DNA from: Desulfuromonadaceae bacterium GWC2_58_13
GTDB lineage: Bacteria > Desulfobacterota > Desulfuromonadia > Desulfuromonadales > Trichloromonadaceae
Direction: 5' to 3'
Assembly (NCBI GenBank): GCA_001825565.1
Contig: MHXM01000113.1
Span: forward strand, 10,206-16,101
DNA: 5,896 nt
Position 1 is the first letter of the stretch, and the number at the start of each line of letters is the position of its first letter. Below, in pieces: positions 1 through 5,582 of this stretch. The position numbers and the translations under genes were made by a program. The notes under the pieces were generated by a model. That model searched no databases and was not told the origin of the DNA. It was given only the letters and a program-made list of their open reading frames with translations.

Positions 1-1
1 G

Positions 2-712
2 CTGAGGATGCTCACTGAAATCTTCGGTACCTGGCAATCCGGGGCTGGCGAGGTGCAGATGATCCCGCCCTTGGTCGATGCCGGACCGGCGGCGGTATGG
101 GTCGCCGAAAAGGATATTCCGCAGACCACGATATTGTTCGGGGAAATCGGCGTCGACAAAGATAATCCCGATTTGCCTGCCTTGCGGGTGATGAATTTTA
201 TTCTCGGCGGTGGCGGGTTCAATTCCCGGCTCATGCGCGAGGTTCGCTCCAATCGTGGCCTGGCTTATTCGGTCTATTCCTATTTTCAGCCCGGCCGCAG
301 GCTTCCCGGACCCTTTATCGCCGGCTGTGAAACCAAGAGCGGTTCCACCGCCGCGGTGGTCGCGCTGATGCGGAAGATCATGGAGGAGATGCGGAATACA
401 CCGGTTTCGGCGGAAGAACTGGCGCTGGCCAGGGAGAGTCTGATCAATTCCTTCGTTTTTGCTTTTGCCGACAGCCATGAAGTGGTCACCCAACAGATGC
501 GGCTCGATTATTATCGCTATCCCGAAGGGTATCTGCAGACCTATCGGGACAAGATCGCCGCGGTGACGGCCGAGGATGTGTTGCGGGTGGCCCGGCAGTA
601 CCTGCACCCCGACCGGCAGAACCTGGTGCTGGTCGGCAAAGCCGCATCATTTGATGCGCCGCCCGAATCCCTCGGGTTGCCGGTCCGGATGGTAAACTTG
701 CATTCGCGCTAG
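2..712 (+). CDS. M16 family zinc peptidase-like protein, C-terminal part (5' end outside window)
   Basis: The reading frame is open to the window start, so this is a partial gene; the ATG at 8 is probably internal because no ribosome binding site can be seen there and the protein begins mid-domain. About 236 residues are visible. They match the second (non-catalytic) half of M16 (pitrilysin/mitochondrial processing peptidase) proteins: a glycine-rich stretch GGGGFNSRLMREVR (bases 206-247) followed by GLAYSV. An Arg (codon 245-247) and a Tyr (codon 266-268) seven residues apart correspond to the R/Y pair that helps bind substrate in this family. The zinc-binding HxxEH motif belongs to the N-terminal half and is not visible, so it is unknown whether the protein is one two-domain chain or the inactive partner of a separate catalytic subunit. 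There is no transmembrane segment in the visible part. marC follows after 14 nt, suggesting one transcript. Confidence 0.88.
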   Translation: MRMLTEIFGTWQSGAGEVQMIPPLVDAGPAAVWVAEKDIPQTTILFGEIGVDKDNPDLPALRVMNFILGGGGFNSRLMREVRSNRGLAYSVYSYFQPGRRLPGPFIAGCETKSGSTAAVVALMRKIMEEMRNTPVSAEELALARESLINSFVFAFADSHEVVTQQMRLDYYRYPEGYLQTYRDKIAAVTAEDVLRVARQYLHPDRQNLVLVGKAASFDAPPESLGLPVRMVNLHSR

Positions 713-726
713 CGCGCGGGAGGCAC

Positions 727-1356
727 ATGGACGCGGCCTTCGACATCTTTACGGCTTTTGCCCTGCAGTTGTTCATTATCGTCGACCCCCTCGCGGGGTT
801 GCCGGTATTCCTTGCCATCACCCCGGACAATACCCGCCAGGAACGCCAGACCATGGCGATTCGCGGTTGCCTGGTGGCCTTCGTGGTGCTGGTCTTCTTT
901 ATCCTGTTCGGGCGTTTCGTGATGACCTATTTCGGCATCGAGACGCCGGCGATACGCATCTGCGGCGGCTTGTTGTTGTTCGTGATCTCCCTCGAAATGC
1001 TCTATGGCAGGCCGACCGGCACCGGCACCAGCCGTCGCGAGGAACGCATTGCCGAGACCAAGGAGGATATTTCCATCACCCCGCTGGCGTTTCCCCTGCT
1101 GGCCGGGCCCGGGGCCATCGCCACCTGCCTGATTTTTGCCGAACATGCCCGCACGGCGGAATCGTTTTTGGCGCTGTTGTTTGGCAATGCTGTGGTTTTT
1201 GTCGTGACCTGCCTGCTCCTGCTGCGGGCAGATACCTTGCTTCGCCTGCTCGGCGCCCTGGGTACGGCCATTGTTACCCGCCTGATGGGGCTGATTCTGG
1301 CGTTTCTTTCGGTGCAATACGTGATCGACGGCATCCGCGGCGCTTTCGCGCTGTAA
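727..1356 (+). CDS. MarC family integral membrane protein
   Basis: The 209-residue protein has the normal length and architecture of the MarC family (about six membrane segments, roughly residues 8-28, 43-66, 72-93, 118-138, 146-168 and 178-204). Family hallmarks are visible: VDPLAGLPVF in the first segment (Asp20-Pro21), AFPLLAGPGAI at 121-131 opening the second half, and RLMGLILAFLSVQYVIDGI at 185-203. The two halves with an Asp-Pro or Gly-Pro motif fit the inverted-repeat fold seen in related transporter families. The physiological substrate is unknown; the old link of E. coli MarC to multiple antibiotic resistance was later not supported. GGGAGG at 718-723 is the likely ribosome binding site, only 3 nt before the ATG, which is short. 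It sits 14 nt after the M16 gene and 22 nt before the YkgJ-type gene. Confidence 0.92.
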   Translation: MDAAFDIFTAFALQLFIIVDPLAGLPVFLAITPDNTRQERQTMAIRGCLVAFVVLVFFILFGRFVMTYFGIETPAIRICGGLLLFVISLEMLYGRPTGTGTSRREERIAETKEDISITPLAFPLLAGPGAIATCLIFAEHARTAESFLALLFGNAVVFVVTCLLLLRADTLLRLLGALGTAIVTRLMGLILAFLSVQYVIDGIRGAFAL

Positions 1357-1378
1357 CTTCGTGGGAACGGGAAATTGG

Positions 1379-1906
1379 ATGAACAGCCTGGATAATTATC
1401 GGCAGCTGGTGACCAAAGTGGATGCCCTCTGTGCCGGTATCGGGGAAAAATATCGGGAACAGATTGTCTGTCGAAAAGGATGCGACGCCTGCTGCCGGCA
1501 TCTTTCCCTGTTCTGGGTCGAAGGGGTAGCGCTGGCGCTGGCCCTTCAGACACTGCCCCATGAGGAGGTTGAATCCATCCGCCGGCGGGCCCGGCAAGCG
1601 ACCCCTGACGGACCCTGTCCGCTTCTTGAAAACAGCCGGTGTCTGTTGTATCCGGCGCGACCGATCATCTGCCGTACCCATGGCTTGCCGCTGTTCGGCG
1701 ATCGCGACGGCGAGCGGTTCATCGACACTTGTCCCGAAAACTTCAAAGGCCTCGATTCCTTGCCGGCGACAGCGGTCATCGATCTTGAGCTCCTCAATAC
1801 CATCCTCACCACCATCAACGGCCTGTTTGTCTCCGAGGCCTTTCCTGACGGCGCGCCCGCCGAAGATCGTGTTACGATTGCCGAATCCCTGCTGCTCGAA
1901 CTCTGA
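1379..1906 (+). CDS. YkgJ-type cysteine-cluster (putative Zn/Fe chelating) protein
   Basis: The 175-residue soluble protein carries the cysteine pattern of the YkgJ/CxxCxxCC family (Pfam Zn- or Fe-chelating): CRKGCDACCRH puts cysteines at 31, 35, 38 and 39. These are followed by Cys80, Cys88 in CLLYPARPIICRTHG, Cys98 and Cys118. The CLxYxxRPxxCR stretch is the second diagnostic motif. Proteins of this family are thought to hold a metal or an Fe-S cluster; their biochemical role is mostly unknown. The ATG at 1379 was chosen because a weak GGGA (1369-1372) stands 6 nt upstream, whereas the in-frame GTG at 1361 has no binding site, lies only 4 nt after the marC stop and adds no conserved residues. 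The C-terminal 55 or so residues hold no motif I recognise. It is probably the last gene of the forward M16-marC unit. Confidence 0.85.
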   Translation: MNSLDNYRQLVTKVDALCAGIGEKYREQIVCRKGCDACCRHLSLFWVEGVALALALQTLPHEEVESIRRRARQATPDGPCPLLENSRCLLYPARPIICRTHGLPLFGDRDGERFIDTCPENFKGLDSLPATAVIDLELLNTILTTINGLFVSEAFPDGAPAEDRVTIAESLLLEL

Positions 1907-1922
1907 TCGCTGGTTTGGCGGC

Positions 1923-1951
1923 TTGTCATAGGCGGATGGCCCCCTTATACT
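1923..1951 (+). promoter_or_regulatory. Predicted sigma-70-type promoter for the YihY-family gene
   Basis: TTGTCA at 1923-1928 (5 of 6 match to TTGACA) and TATACT at 1946-1951 (5 of 6 match to TATAAT) are separated by the ideal 17 nt. Transcription would start near 1958, giving a leader of about 60 nt before the ATG at 2020. The box lies in the only intergenic gap on the forward strand longer than 100 nt in the first 3.4 kb, and the gene after it has its own strong ribosome binding site. No clear hairpin terminator precedes it, so read-through from the upstream genes is also possible. Confidence 0.6.
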
Positions 1952-2008
1952 TCCATACCTGAATGAACATATGATCCATGCCCGGACATGCAACTTGTCT
2001 GACCATTT

Positions 2009-2015
2009 ACGGAGG
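2009..2015 (+). promoter_or_regulatory. Shine-Dalgarno sequence fixing the YihY start
   Basis: ACGGAGG lies 4 nt before the ATG at 2020. The alternative in-frame ATG at 1978 has no comparable site, and its 14 extra residues look like translated leader, so 2020 is preferred. Confidence 0.7.
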
Positions 2016-2019
2016 TTCC

Positions 2020-3435
2020 ATGTCGGTTCTCGGCGATCGTTTGAACAAAATCAGATATTTTCTGCAGCATGATTTGTGGACTATCGAAGCCAATCGACTG
2101 TCCTGGTTTCAATCGCTTCTTTTGCGGCAGGTTCGGGTTGGCACCGCCGTGATCCATGGTTTTTTTGCCGACCGCTGCATGTTGAGCGCCTCGGCTCTGA
2201 CCTATACGACTCTTCTATCTATTGTCCCGCTGCTGGCCCTGATGTTCGCCCTGCTCAAGGGATTCGGCGTGCAGAACACCCTGGAGCCGCTGATTATCCA
2301 GCATCTGGCGCTGGGGACCGAGGAGATCGTCAGCCAGATCATCAGCTATATCGACAACACCAACGTCGCCCGTCTTGGTGTCGTCGGTGTGGTCGCCCTG
2401 GTGTTTGTGGTACTTACCCTGCTTTCCAATATCGAGAAAAGTTTCAATCGAATTTGGGGCGTTGACGAAACCAGGCCGCTGCTGCGCCGGTTCGCCGACT
2501 ACTTTTCGGTGGTGACCATCGGTCCGGTGTTTGTGCTGGCGGCCATTTCCATGACCTCGTCGCTGGCCAGCAACCAACTGGTTACCCACTTGCAGGAGAA
2601 TACCTACTTCGGGCCGTTGATTCTGGTGCTGTTCAAATCGATCCCCTATGTTGGCATGTGGATCGCTTTTACCATTCTGTACATCTTCATGCCCAATACC
2701 CGGGTCAACGTCAAAGCGGCGTTGATCGGTGGCATTTTCGGCGGAACTCTATGGCAGTTGGCCCAGTGGGGATATGTTCATTTTCAGGTCGGGGTGGGTC
2801 GCTACAATGCTATTTACGGAACCATGGCGGCACTGCCGATCTTCATGGTATGGCTCTATGTCAGCTGGTTGATTGTTTTGCTCGGGGTCGAAATGGCCTA
2901 TGCCTGGCAGAATCTGCATCTGCTTCCCAGCGACATTCGCGGTTCGGACGTCAACTTTGCCAGCCGCGAACTGGTGTCGCTGACCGTCATGCTGGTTGTG
3001 TCCGAACCGTTTTATCGAGGGACGCCGGGTTGGGATTCGGCGCAGGTGGCCGCCGGCCTGGATCTGCCGCCGCGATTGGCCCAGGACATCCTGCAGCAAT
3101 TGGTTCGGCTCGGTTTTCTGTCCGAAGTTCGGGACGGCCGGCAGGATCGCCAAGTCTACCAACCGGGGCGGGCGCTGGATATGTTGACGGTCCATGACCT
3201 GTTGCAGGGGCTGAAGCAGGATGGTGTTAATTACACTCGCCTGAGAAGTACGCCGGAGCGGGCGGTGGTGCGAGAGATCGAGGAGGCCATCGATGCGGCC
3301 GGCCGCAATGCCCTGGCTGAACTGACCCTGCAGGACCTGGTGCGGAAAATGATTGTCAAGCGGGACGAGGAAGCGGGTCAATCGCCGGGGGAAAAGGTTT
3401 CGAGGGAAAAGACGCCGTCTTCAAAAACCGCGTAG
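2020..3435 (+). CDS. YihY/BrkB family inner membrane protein with C-terminal winged-helix-like domain
   Basis: This 471-residue protein has the YihY/BrkB (virulence factor BrkB) core over residues 40-300 and a cytoplasmic-looking extension. Membrane segments lie at roughly 55-80, 118-135, 163-182, 200-226, 235-255 and 272-296. Recognisable core motifs are ALTYTTLLSIVPLLAL near 59-74, NIEKSFNRIWGV at 137-148, FMPNTRVNVKAALIGGIFGG in the second half, and the GRYNAIYGTMAALPIFMVWLY stretch just before the last segment. The remaining 170 or so residues are not in the short E. coli form (about 290 residues). They contain alternating helices and a hydrophilic turn resembling a winged helix (helix VAAGLDLPPRLAQDILQQLV, then FLSEVRDGRQDRQVYQPG as a possible wing). 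The tail is Lys/Glu/Ser-rich. Function is unknown; the family was once misnamed ribonuclease BN. Its last 58 nt overlap the convergent phosphoesterase gene. Confidence 0.9.
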   Translation: MSVLGDRLNKIRYFLQHDLWTIEANRLSWFQSLLLRQVRVGTAVIHGFFADRCMLSASALTYTTLLSIVPLLALMFALLKGFGVQNTLEPLIIQHLALGTEEIVSQIISYIDNTNVARLGVVGVVALVFVVLTLLSNIEKSFNRIWGVDETRPLLRRFADYFSVVTIGPVFVLAAISMTSSLASNQLVTHLQENTYFGPLILVLFKSIPYVGMWIAFTILYIFMPNTRVNVKAALIGGIFGGTLWQLAQWGYVHFQVGVGRYNAIYGTMAALPIFMVWLYVSWLIVLLGVEMAYAWQNLHLLPSDIRGSDVNFASRELVSLTVMLVVSEPFYRGTPGWDSAQVAAGLDLPPRLAQDILQQLVRLGFLSEVRDGRQDRQVYQPGRALDMLTVHDLLQGLKQDGVNYTRLRSTPERAVVREIEEAIDAAGRNALAELTLQDLVRKMIVKRDEEAGQSPGEKVSREKTPSSKTA

Positions 3436-4103
3436 GAATACTGACCGATCCAGTCGCCGAGGGAGATGAGGATCTTGCCTTCGGGAGTGGCCCGGTACAG
3501 GGGGGTGTGAAAGTGGCCGGTGATTACCGCCCTGCAGCCGTCCTGAAAGTGTCTGCGGGCGTGGTCGTCGAGCATCTGCTCCGGTACCCAACGCCCGTTT
3601 TTTTCTTTATGGCTCTGCTGGCTGGCGCGGCTGCCCCAGCGGGCGATGGCCCAGGCCCAGTCCGGCGGCAGCAGGTGCGACAGCCAGAGCAGGGGGCGGC
3701 TTCGGAGAACCCGCCGCAACCGCCGGTAGCCCTTGTCGTCGGGGTTGATCAGATCGCCGTGAGCGATGTAGATCCGCTCTCCATCCAGCTCGATGACTCC
3801 ACCATCGGGAAGGATCCGGCAGTCCAGAACCTTTTCAAAATAGGGGCCGAGGTGGAAATCGTGATTTCCCTCGACGTAGACGATCCGGGTTCCCTGTTCG
3901 TGCAGCTGGCGCAGGGAGTCGAGCAACGGTACGTATGGGGCGAAAACGGTGTGACGGTAGCCGATCCAGAATTCGAAAATGTCGCCGAGCAGAAACAGGG
4001 TGCGTACCCGCCCCCGCTGGGAGTCCAGAAACTTCAGCAGTTGGCGGTAGTTGGCGTCCCGCGGATCGAGCAGGTGGGCATCGGCTATAAAAATATCTCT
4101 CAT
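3378..4103 (-). CDS. LpxH-like UDP-2,3-diacylglucosamine diphosphatase family metallophosphoesterase
   Basis: The 241-residue calcineurin-type phosphoesterase has the full two-metal site. Counted from the ATG at 4103 the ligands are Asp8 and His10 (FIADAHL), Asp41 (LGDIFEFW), Asn80 and His81 (GNHDF), His115 (HGDLIN), and His197 and His199 (GHFHTP). This spacing is almost identical to Haemophilus LpxH (D8, H10, D41, N79, H114, H195, H197), and the length and the HGDxxxxDDxxYxxxR helical-lid region also fit. LpxH cleaves UDP-2,3-diacylglucosamine to lipid X and UMP in lipid A synthesis at the inner face of the membrane. However, characterised LpxH has GNRD with a functional Arg, while this protein has GNHD, so the substrate may differ. 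The ATG at 4103 is preferred over the TTG at 4112, which lies inside the -10 box. No Shine-Dalgarno sequence is present. No terminator can be seen after the stop. Confidence 0.85.
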   Translation of the reverse strand: MRDIFIADAHLLDPRDANYRQLLKFLDSQRGRVRTLFLLGDIFEFWIGYRHTVFAPYVPLLDSLRQLHEQGTRIVYVEGNHDFHLGPYFEKVLDCRILPDGGVIELDGERIYIAHGDLINPDDKGYRRLRRVLRSRPLLWLSHLLPPDWAWAIARWGSRASQQSHKEKNGRWVPEQMLDDHARRHFQDGCRAVITGHFHTPLYRATPEGKILISLGDWIGQYSYAVFEDGVFSLETFSPGD

Positions 4104-4111
4104 GGGGGCCA

Positions 4112-4140
4112 ACTATAGAGTCGGTCCGGGGCAAAGTCAA
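4112..4140 (-). promoter_or_regulatory. Strong sigma-70-type promoter for the LpxH-like gene, predicted leaderless start
   Basis: Read on the reverse strand, TTGACT (4140-4135, 5 of 6 match) and TATAGT (4117-4112, 5 of 6 match) are separated by exactly 17 nt. Only 8 nt, TGGCCCCC, lie between the -10 box and the ATG at 4103-4101. The first purine at a suitable distance is the A of the ATG itself, so transcription probably starts at or within two bases of the start codon. This agrees with the absence of any ribosome binding site. The box sits in the 80-nt gap shared with the divergent sppA gene. Confidence 0.65.
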
Positions 4141-4172
4141 TACGCGAGGCCGGCGGTGGCTCGAAGAGTGCC

Positions 4173-4180
4173 GAGGAGGT
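4173..4180 (+). promoter_or_regulatory. Strong Shine-Dalgarno sequence of sppA
   Basis: GAGGAGGT lies 3 nt before the ATG at 4184 and is a near-perfect anti-16S match. It fixes the start, which is also confirmed by the lipoprotein signal peptide that begins right there. I could not find a convincing -35/-10 pair for sppA on the forward strand in the 80-nt gap. Confidence 0.75.
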
Positions 4181-4183
4181 GTC

Positions 4184-5125
4184 ATGAAAGCCTGGGTTTT
4201 TTTGGTGGTGTTGCTGTTCGGGGGATGCGCGTTTGTCAAAGTGCCGTTGACCACACCGGTACAGGGCGTGGAAGAGCGGGTGATTGAGGGAGAGGGACGG
4301 GCCAAATTGGTCATGGTCGACATCTCCGGAATCATCTCGCTCGGGCATGTCGGTTTCGATCAATTCAGCAAGGACCCACCCCTGATTCCCCGGATCAAGG
4401 AAGAACTGCGAGAGGCCATGGCCGATTCCGATGTGGTTGGCCTGCTGGTGCGGATCGACAGCGGCGGCGGCTCGGTGACGGCGAGCGACATTCTCTATCA
4501 TGAGTTGAAACGCTTCGGCGATAAGAAAAACGTGCCGGTGGTCGCCTGTGTCATGGATAAAGCTCTTTCCGGCGGCTACTACGCGGCCCTGGCGGCCGAC
4601 GCGATTGTCGCCCATCCGACAGCGGTGGTGGGTGGCGTCGGCGTCATTACGTTCAAATTCAATATTGCCGGCCTGCTCGACAAATGGGGGATCGACGAGG
4701 AAACGGTCAAGAGTGGCGACCTGAAGGATTTCTGGTCGCCGCTTCGTCCTGGCAAACCCGAGGAAATCGCCCTGATGCAGGGGATTACCGACCGATTGCA
4801 CCAGCGGTTCATGTCCTTGGTCGAGGAAAACCGCGAACTCAAACCCGGCACTCTGCAGCAGATGGCTCGTGGCGGCATCTTCGATGCGGCCGGGGCTCGC
4901 GGCCTGAAAATTATCGACGAGGTTGGCTATCTTGAAGATGCGATTGCGCTTTTGCGACAATTGGCCGGGGTCGAGAAGGCCAAGGTGGTCATTTACCGGC
5001 GACCCGGCAGTTATGCCGAAAATATCTATGCGGCGACCGCGCCCCTGACGCGGGAGCTGTCGCTGATCGAACGGGGCGCCGCCGAACTGCTCGTCCCCTC
5101 ATTCCGTTACCAGTATTTGCCGTGA
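4184..5125 (+). CDS. sppA: Signal peptide peptidase SppA, S49 family, lipoprotein form
   Basis: This 313-residue single-domain S49 serine protease is of the short (Bacillus/archaeal-like) type rather than the roughly 600-residue E. coli type. SppA degrades cleaved signal peptides and other peptides at the membrane. A 14-residue hydrophobic leader ends in LFGG-Cys15, a lipobox, so the protein is probably lipid-anchored with its catalytic domain outside the cytoplasm. The Ser-Lys dyad is predicted as Ser129 in ALSGGYYAALAAD and Lys181 in SGDLKDFWSP, 52 residues apart as in Bacillus SppA (S147/K199). VGGVGVI (149-155) and SVTASDILYHE (97-107) are further family motifs. The usual NSPGG loop reads DSGGG (92-96), with a Gly in place of Pro. 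It diverges from the phosphoesterase gene across 80 nt, and a Gate-domain gene follows within 7 nt. Confidence 0.92.
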   Translation: MKAWVFLVVLLFGGCAFVKVPLTTPVQGVEERVIEGEGRAKLVMVDISGIISLGHVGFDQFSKDPPLIPRIKEELREAMADSDVVGLLVRIDSGGGSVTASDILYHELKRFGDKKNVPVVACVMDKALSGGYYAALAADAIVAHPTAVVGGVGVITFKFNIAGLLDKWGIDEETVKSGDLKDFWSPLRPGKPEEIALMQGITDRLHQRFMSLVEENRELKPGTLQQMARGGIFDAAGARGLKIIDEVGYLEDAIALLRQLAGVEKAKVVIYRRPGSYAENIYAATAPLTRELSLIERGAAELLVPSFRYQYLP

Positions 5126-5132
5126 GTTGTCC

Positions 5133-5582
5133 GTGAACGAAGTCATTCCCGATATCCCGACCCGGATTCGAACCGGGCTTGCGTGCGGTTTACAAACCTC
5201 CCTCAAGCTGTTCAAATTCGTGCTTCCCTTGTATGTGCTGGTTGATCTGCTCAAGGGAACTCCGGTCATCGATCTGCTTGGCTCGCTGTTTGCCCCAGTG
5301 ATGACCCTCTTCGGTCTGCCGGGGGAGGCGGCCTTTGCCTTTATCGCCGCCTTCCTGCTCAATCTCTATGCCGCCATTGCGATCATGGCGCCCCTCGATC
5401 TGACTCCCTGGCAGGTGACCCAATGCGGGTTGATGATGGGGATTGCCCACAATCTCGTGATCGAAGGCGGAGTTCTCCGCAGCACCGGAGCCCGCGGCGG
5501 TCTGCTGACCGTCTTCCGGCTGGCGATCGCCGTCGCTGCCGGGCTGCTCCTCTCTGCTCTGCATCACCTGTGGGGGGGCTGA
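5133..5582 (+). CDS. Small Gate-domain (nucleoside recognition) membrane protein, first of a pair
   Basis: The 149-residue hydrophobic protein resembles half of a nucleoside-recognition (Gate, PF07670-type) membrane domain, as in SpmA/SpmB and the core of FeoB and NupC-like transporters. Membrane segments lie at about 24-41, 65-86, 97-112 and 126-146. The motif GIAHNLVIEGGVLRSTGAR (103-121), with a Glu at 111 after the His-Asn pair, is the signature part. It aligns along most of its length with the next gene: a Lys-rich start of helix 1, PLY or PLV, DLL or EVL, GLPGEAA or GLSREAA, and AHNLV or CHAVV. The start is uncertain: GTG at 5133 (weak GAG 6 nt upstream) was chosen over TTG at 5127, which lies 1 nt after the sppA stop. 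Substrate unknown; it probably forms a heteromeric pore with the next protein. Confidence 0.82.
   Translation: MNEVIPDIPTRIRTGLACGLQTSLKLFKFVLPLYVLVDLLKGTPVIDLLGSLFAPVMTLFGLPGEAAFAFIAAFLLNLYAAIAIMAPLDLTPWQVTQCGLMMGIAHNLVIEGGVLRSTGARGGLLTVFRLAIAVAAGLLLSALHHLWGG

Noticed and set aside
709..1317. Reverse-strand open frame (202 codons) opposite marC
   Set aside because: Very Gln/Gly/Arg/His-rich composition typical of the complement of a hydrophobic membrane protein gene; no motif.
1361..1381. GTG at 1361 as start of the YkgJ-type gene
   Set aside because: No Shine-Dalgarno sequence and only 4 nt after the marC stop; ATG 1379 has a weak but properly spaced GGGA.
1978..2020. ATG at 1978 as start of the YihY gene
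   Set aside because: The ATG at 2020 is preceded by ACGGAGG; the 14 extra residues show no family similarity and fall within the predicted leader.
2020..3435. Ribonuclease BN annotation for the YihY-family gene
   Set aside because: This name is an old misassignment; the protein is a polytopic membrane protein with no nuclease motif, and true RNase BN is the ElaC/RNase Z type.
4103..4112. Start of the LpxH-like gene at the reverse-strand TTG at 4112
   Set aside because: It lies in the -10 box of the predicted promoter, has no ribosome binding site, and starting at ATG 4103 restores metal-ligand numbering that matches characterised LpxH.
3507..4118. Forward open frame (203 codons) opposite the phosphoesterase gene
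   Set aside because: Antisense to a gene with intact catalytic motifs, no ribosome binding site or known domain; treated as a shadow.
4157..4172. Possible sigma-54 promoter upstream of sppA (TGGCTCG-N4-GTGCC, GG and GC 10 nt apart)
   Set aside because: Transcription would begin around 4182, downstream of the Shine-Dalgarno sequence that sppA clearly uses, so it cannot serve this gene sensibly.
4100..4960. Long reverse-strand open frame (286 codons) opposite sppA
   Set aside because: It mirrors a clearly coding S49 gene, has no recognisable domain, is rich in His/Gln/Arg as expected for a shadow frame in GC-rich DNA, and would cover the phosphoesterase promoter.
5141..5215. A tRNA gene on the reverse strand
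   Set aside because: Only the T-arm is convincing; the acceptor 3' strand has no pairing partner at the right distance, the anticodon stem does not pair properly and no CCA is encoded.
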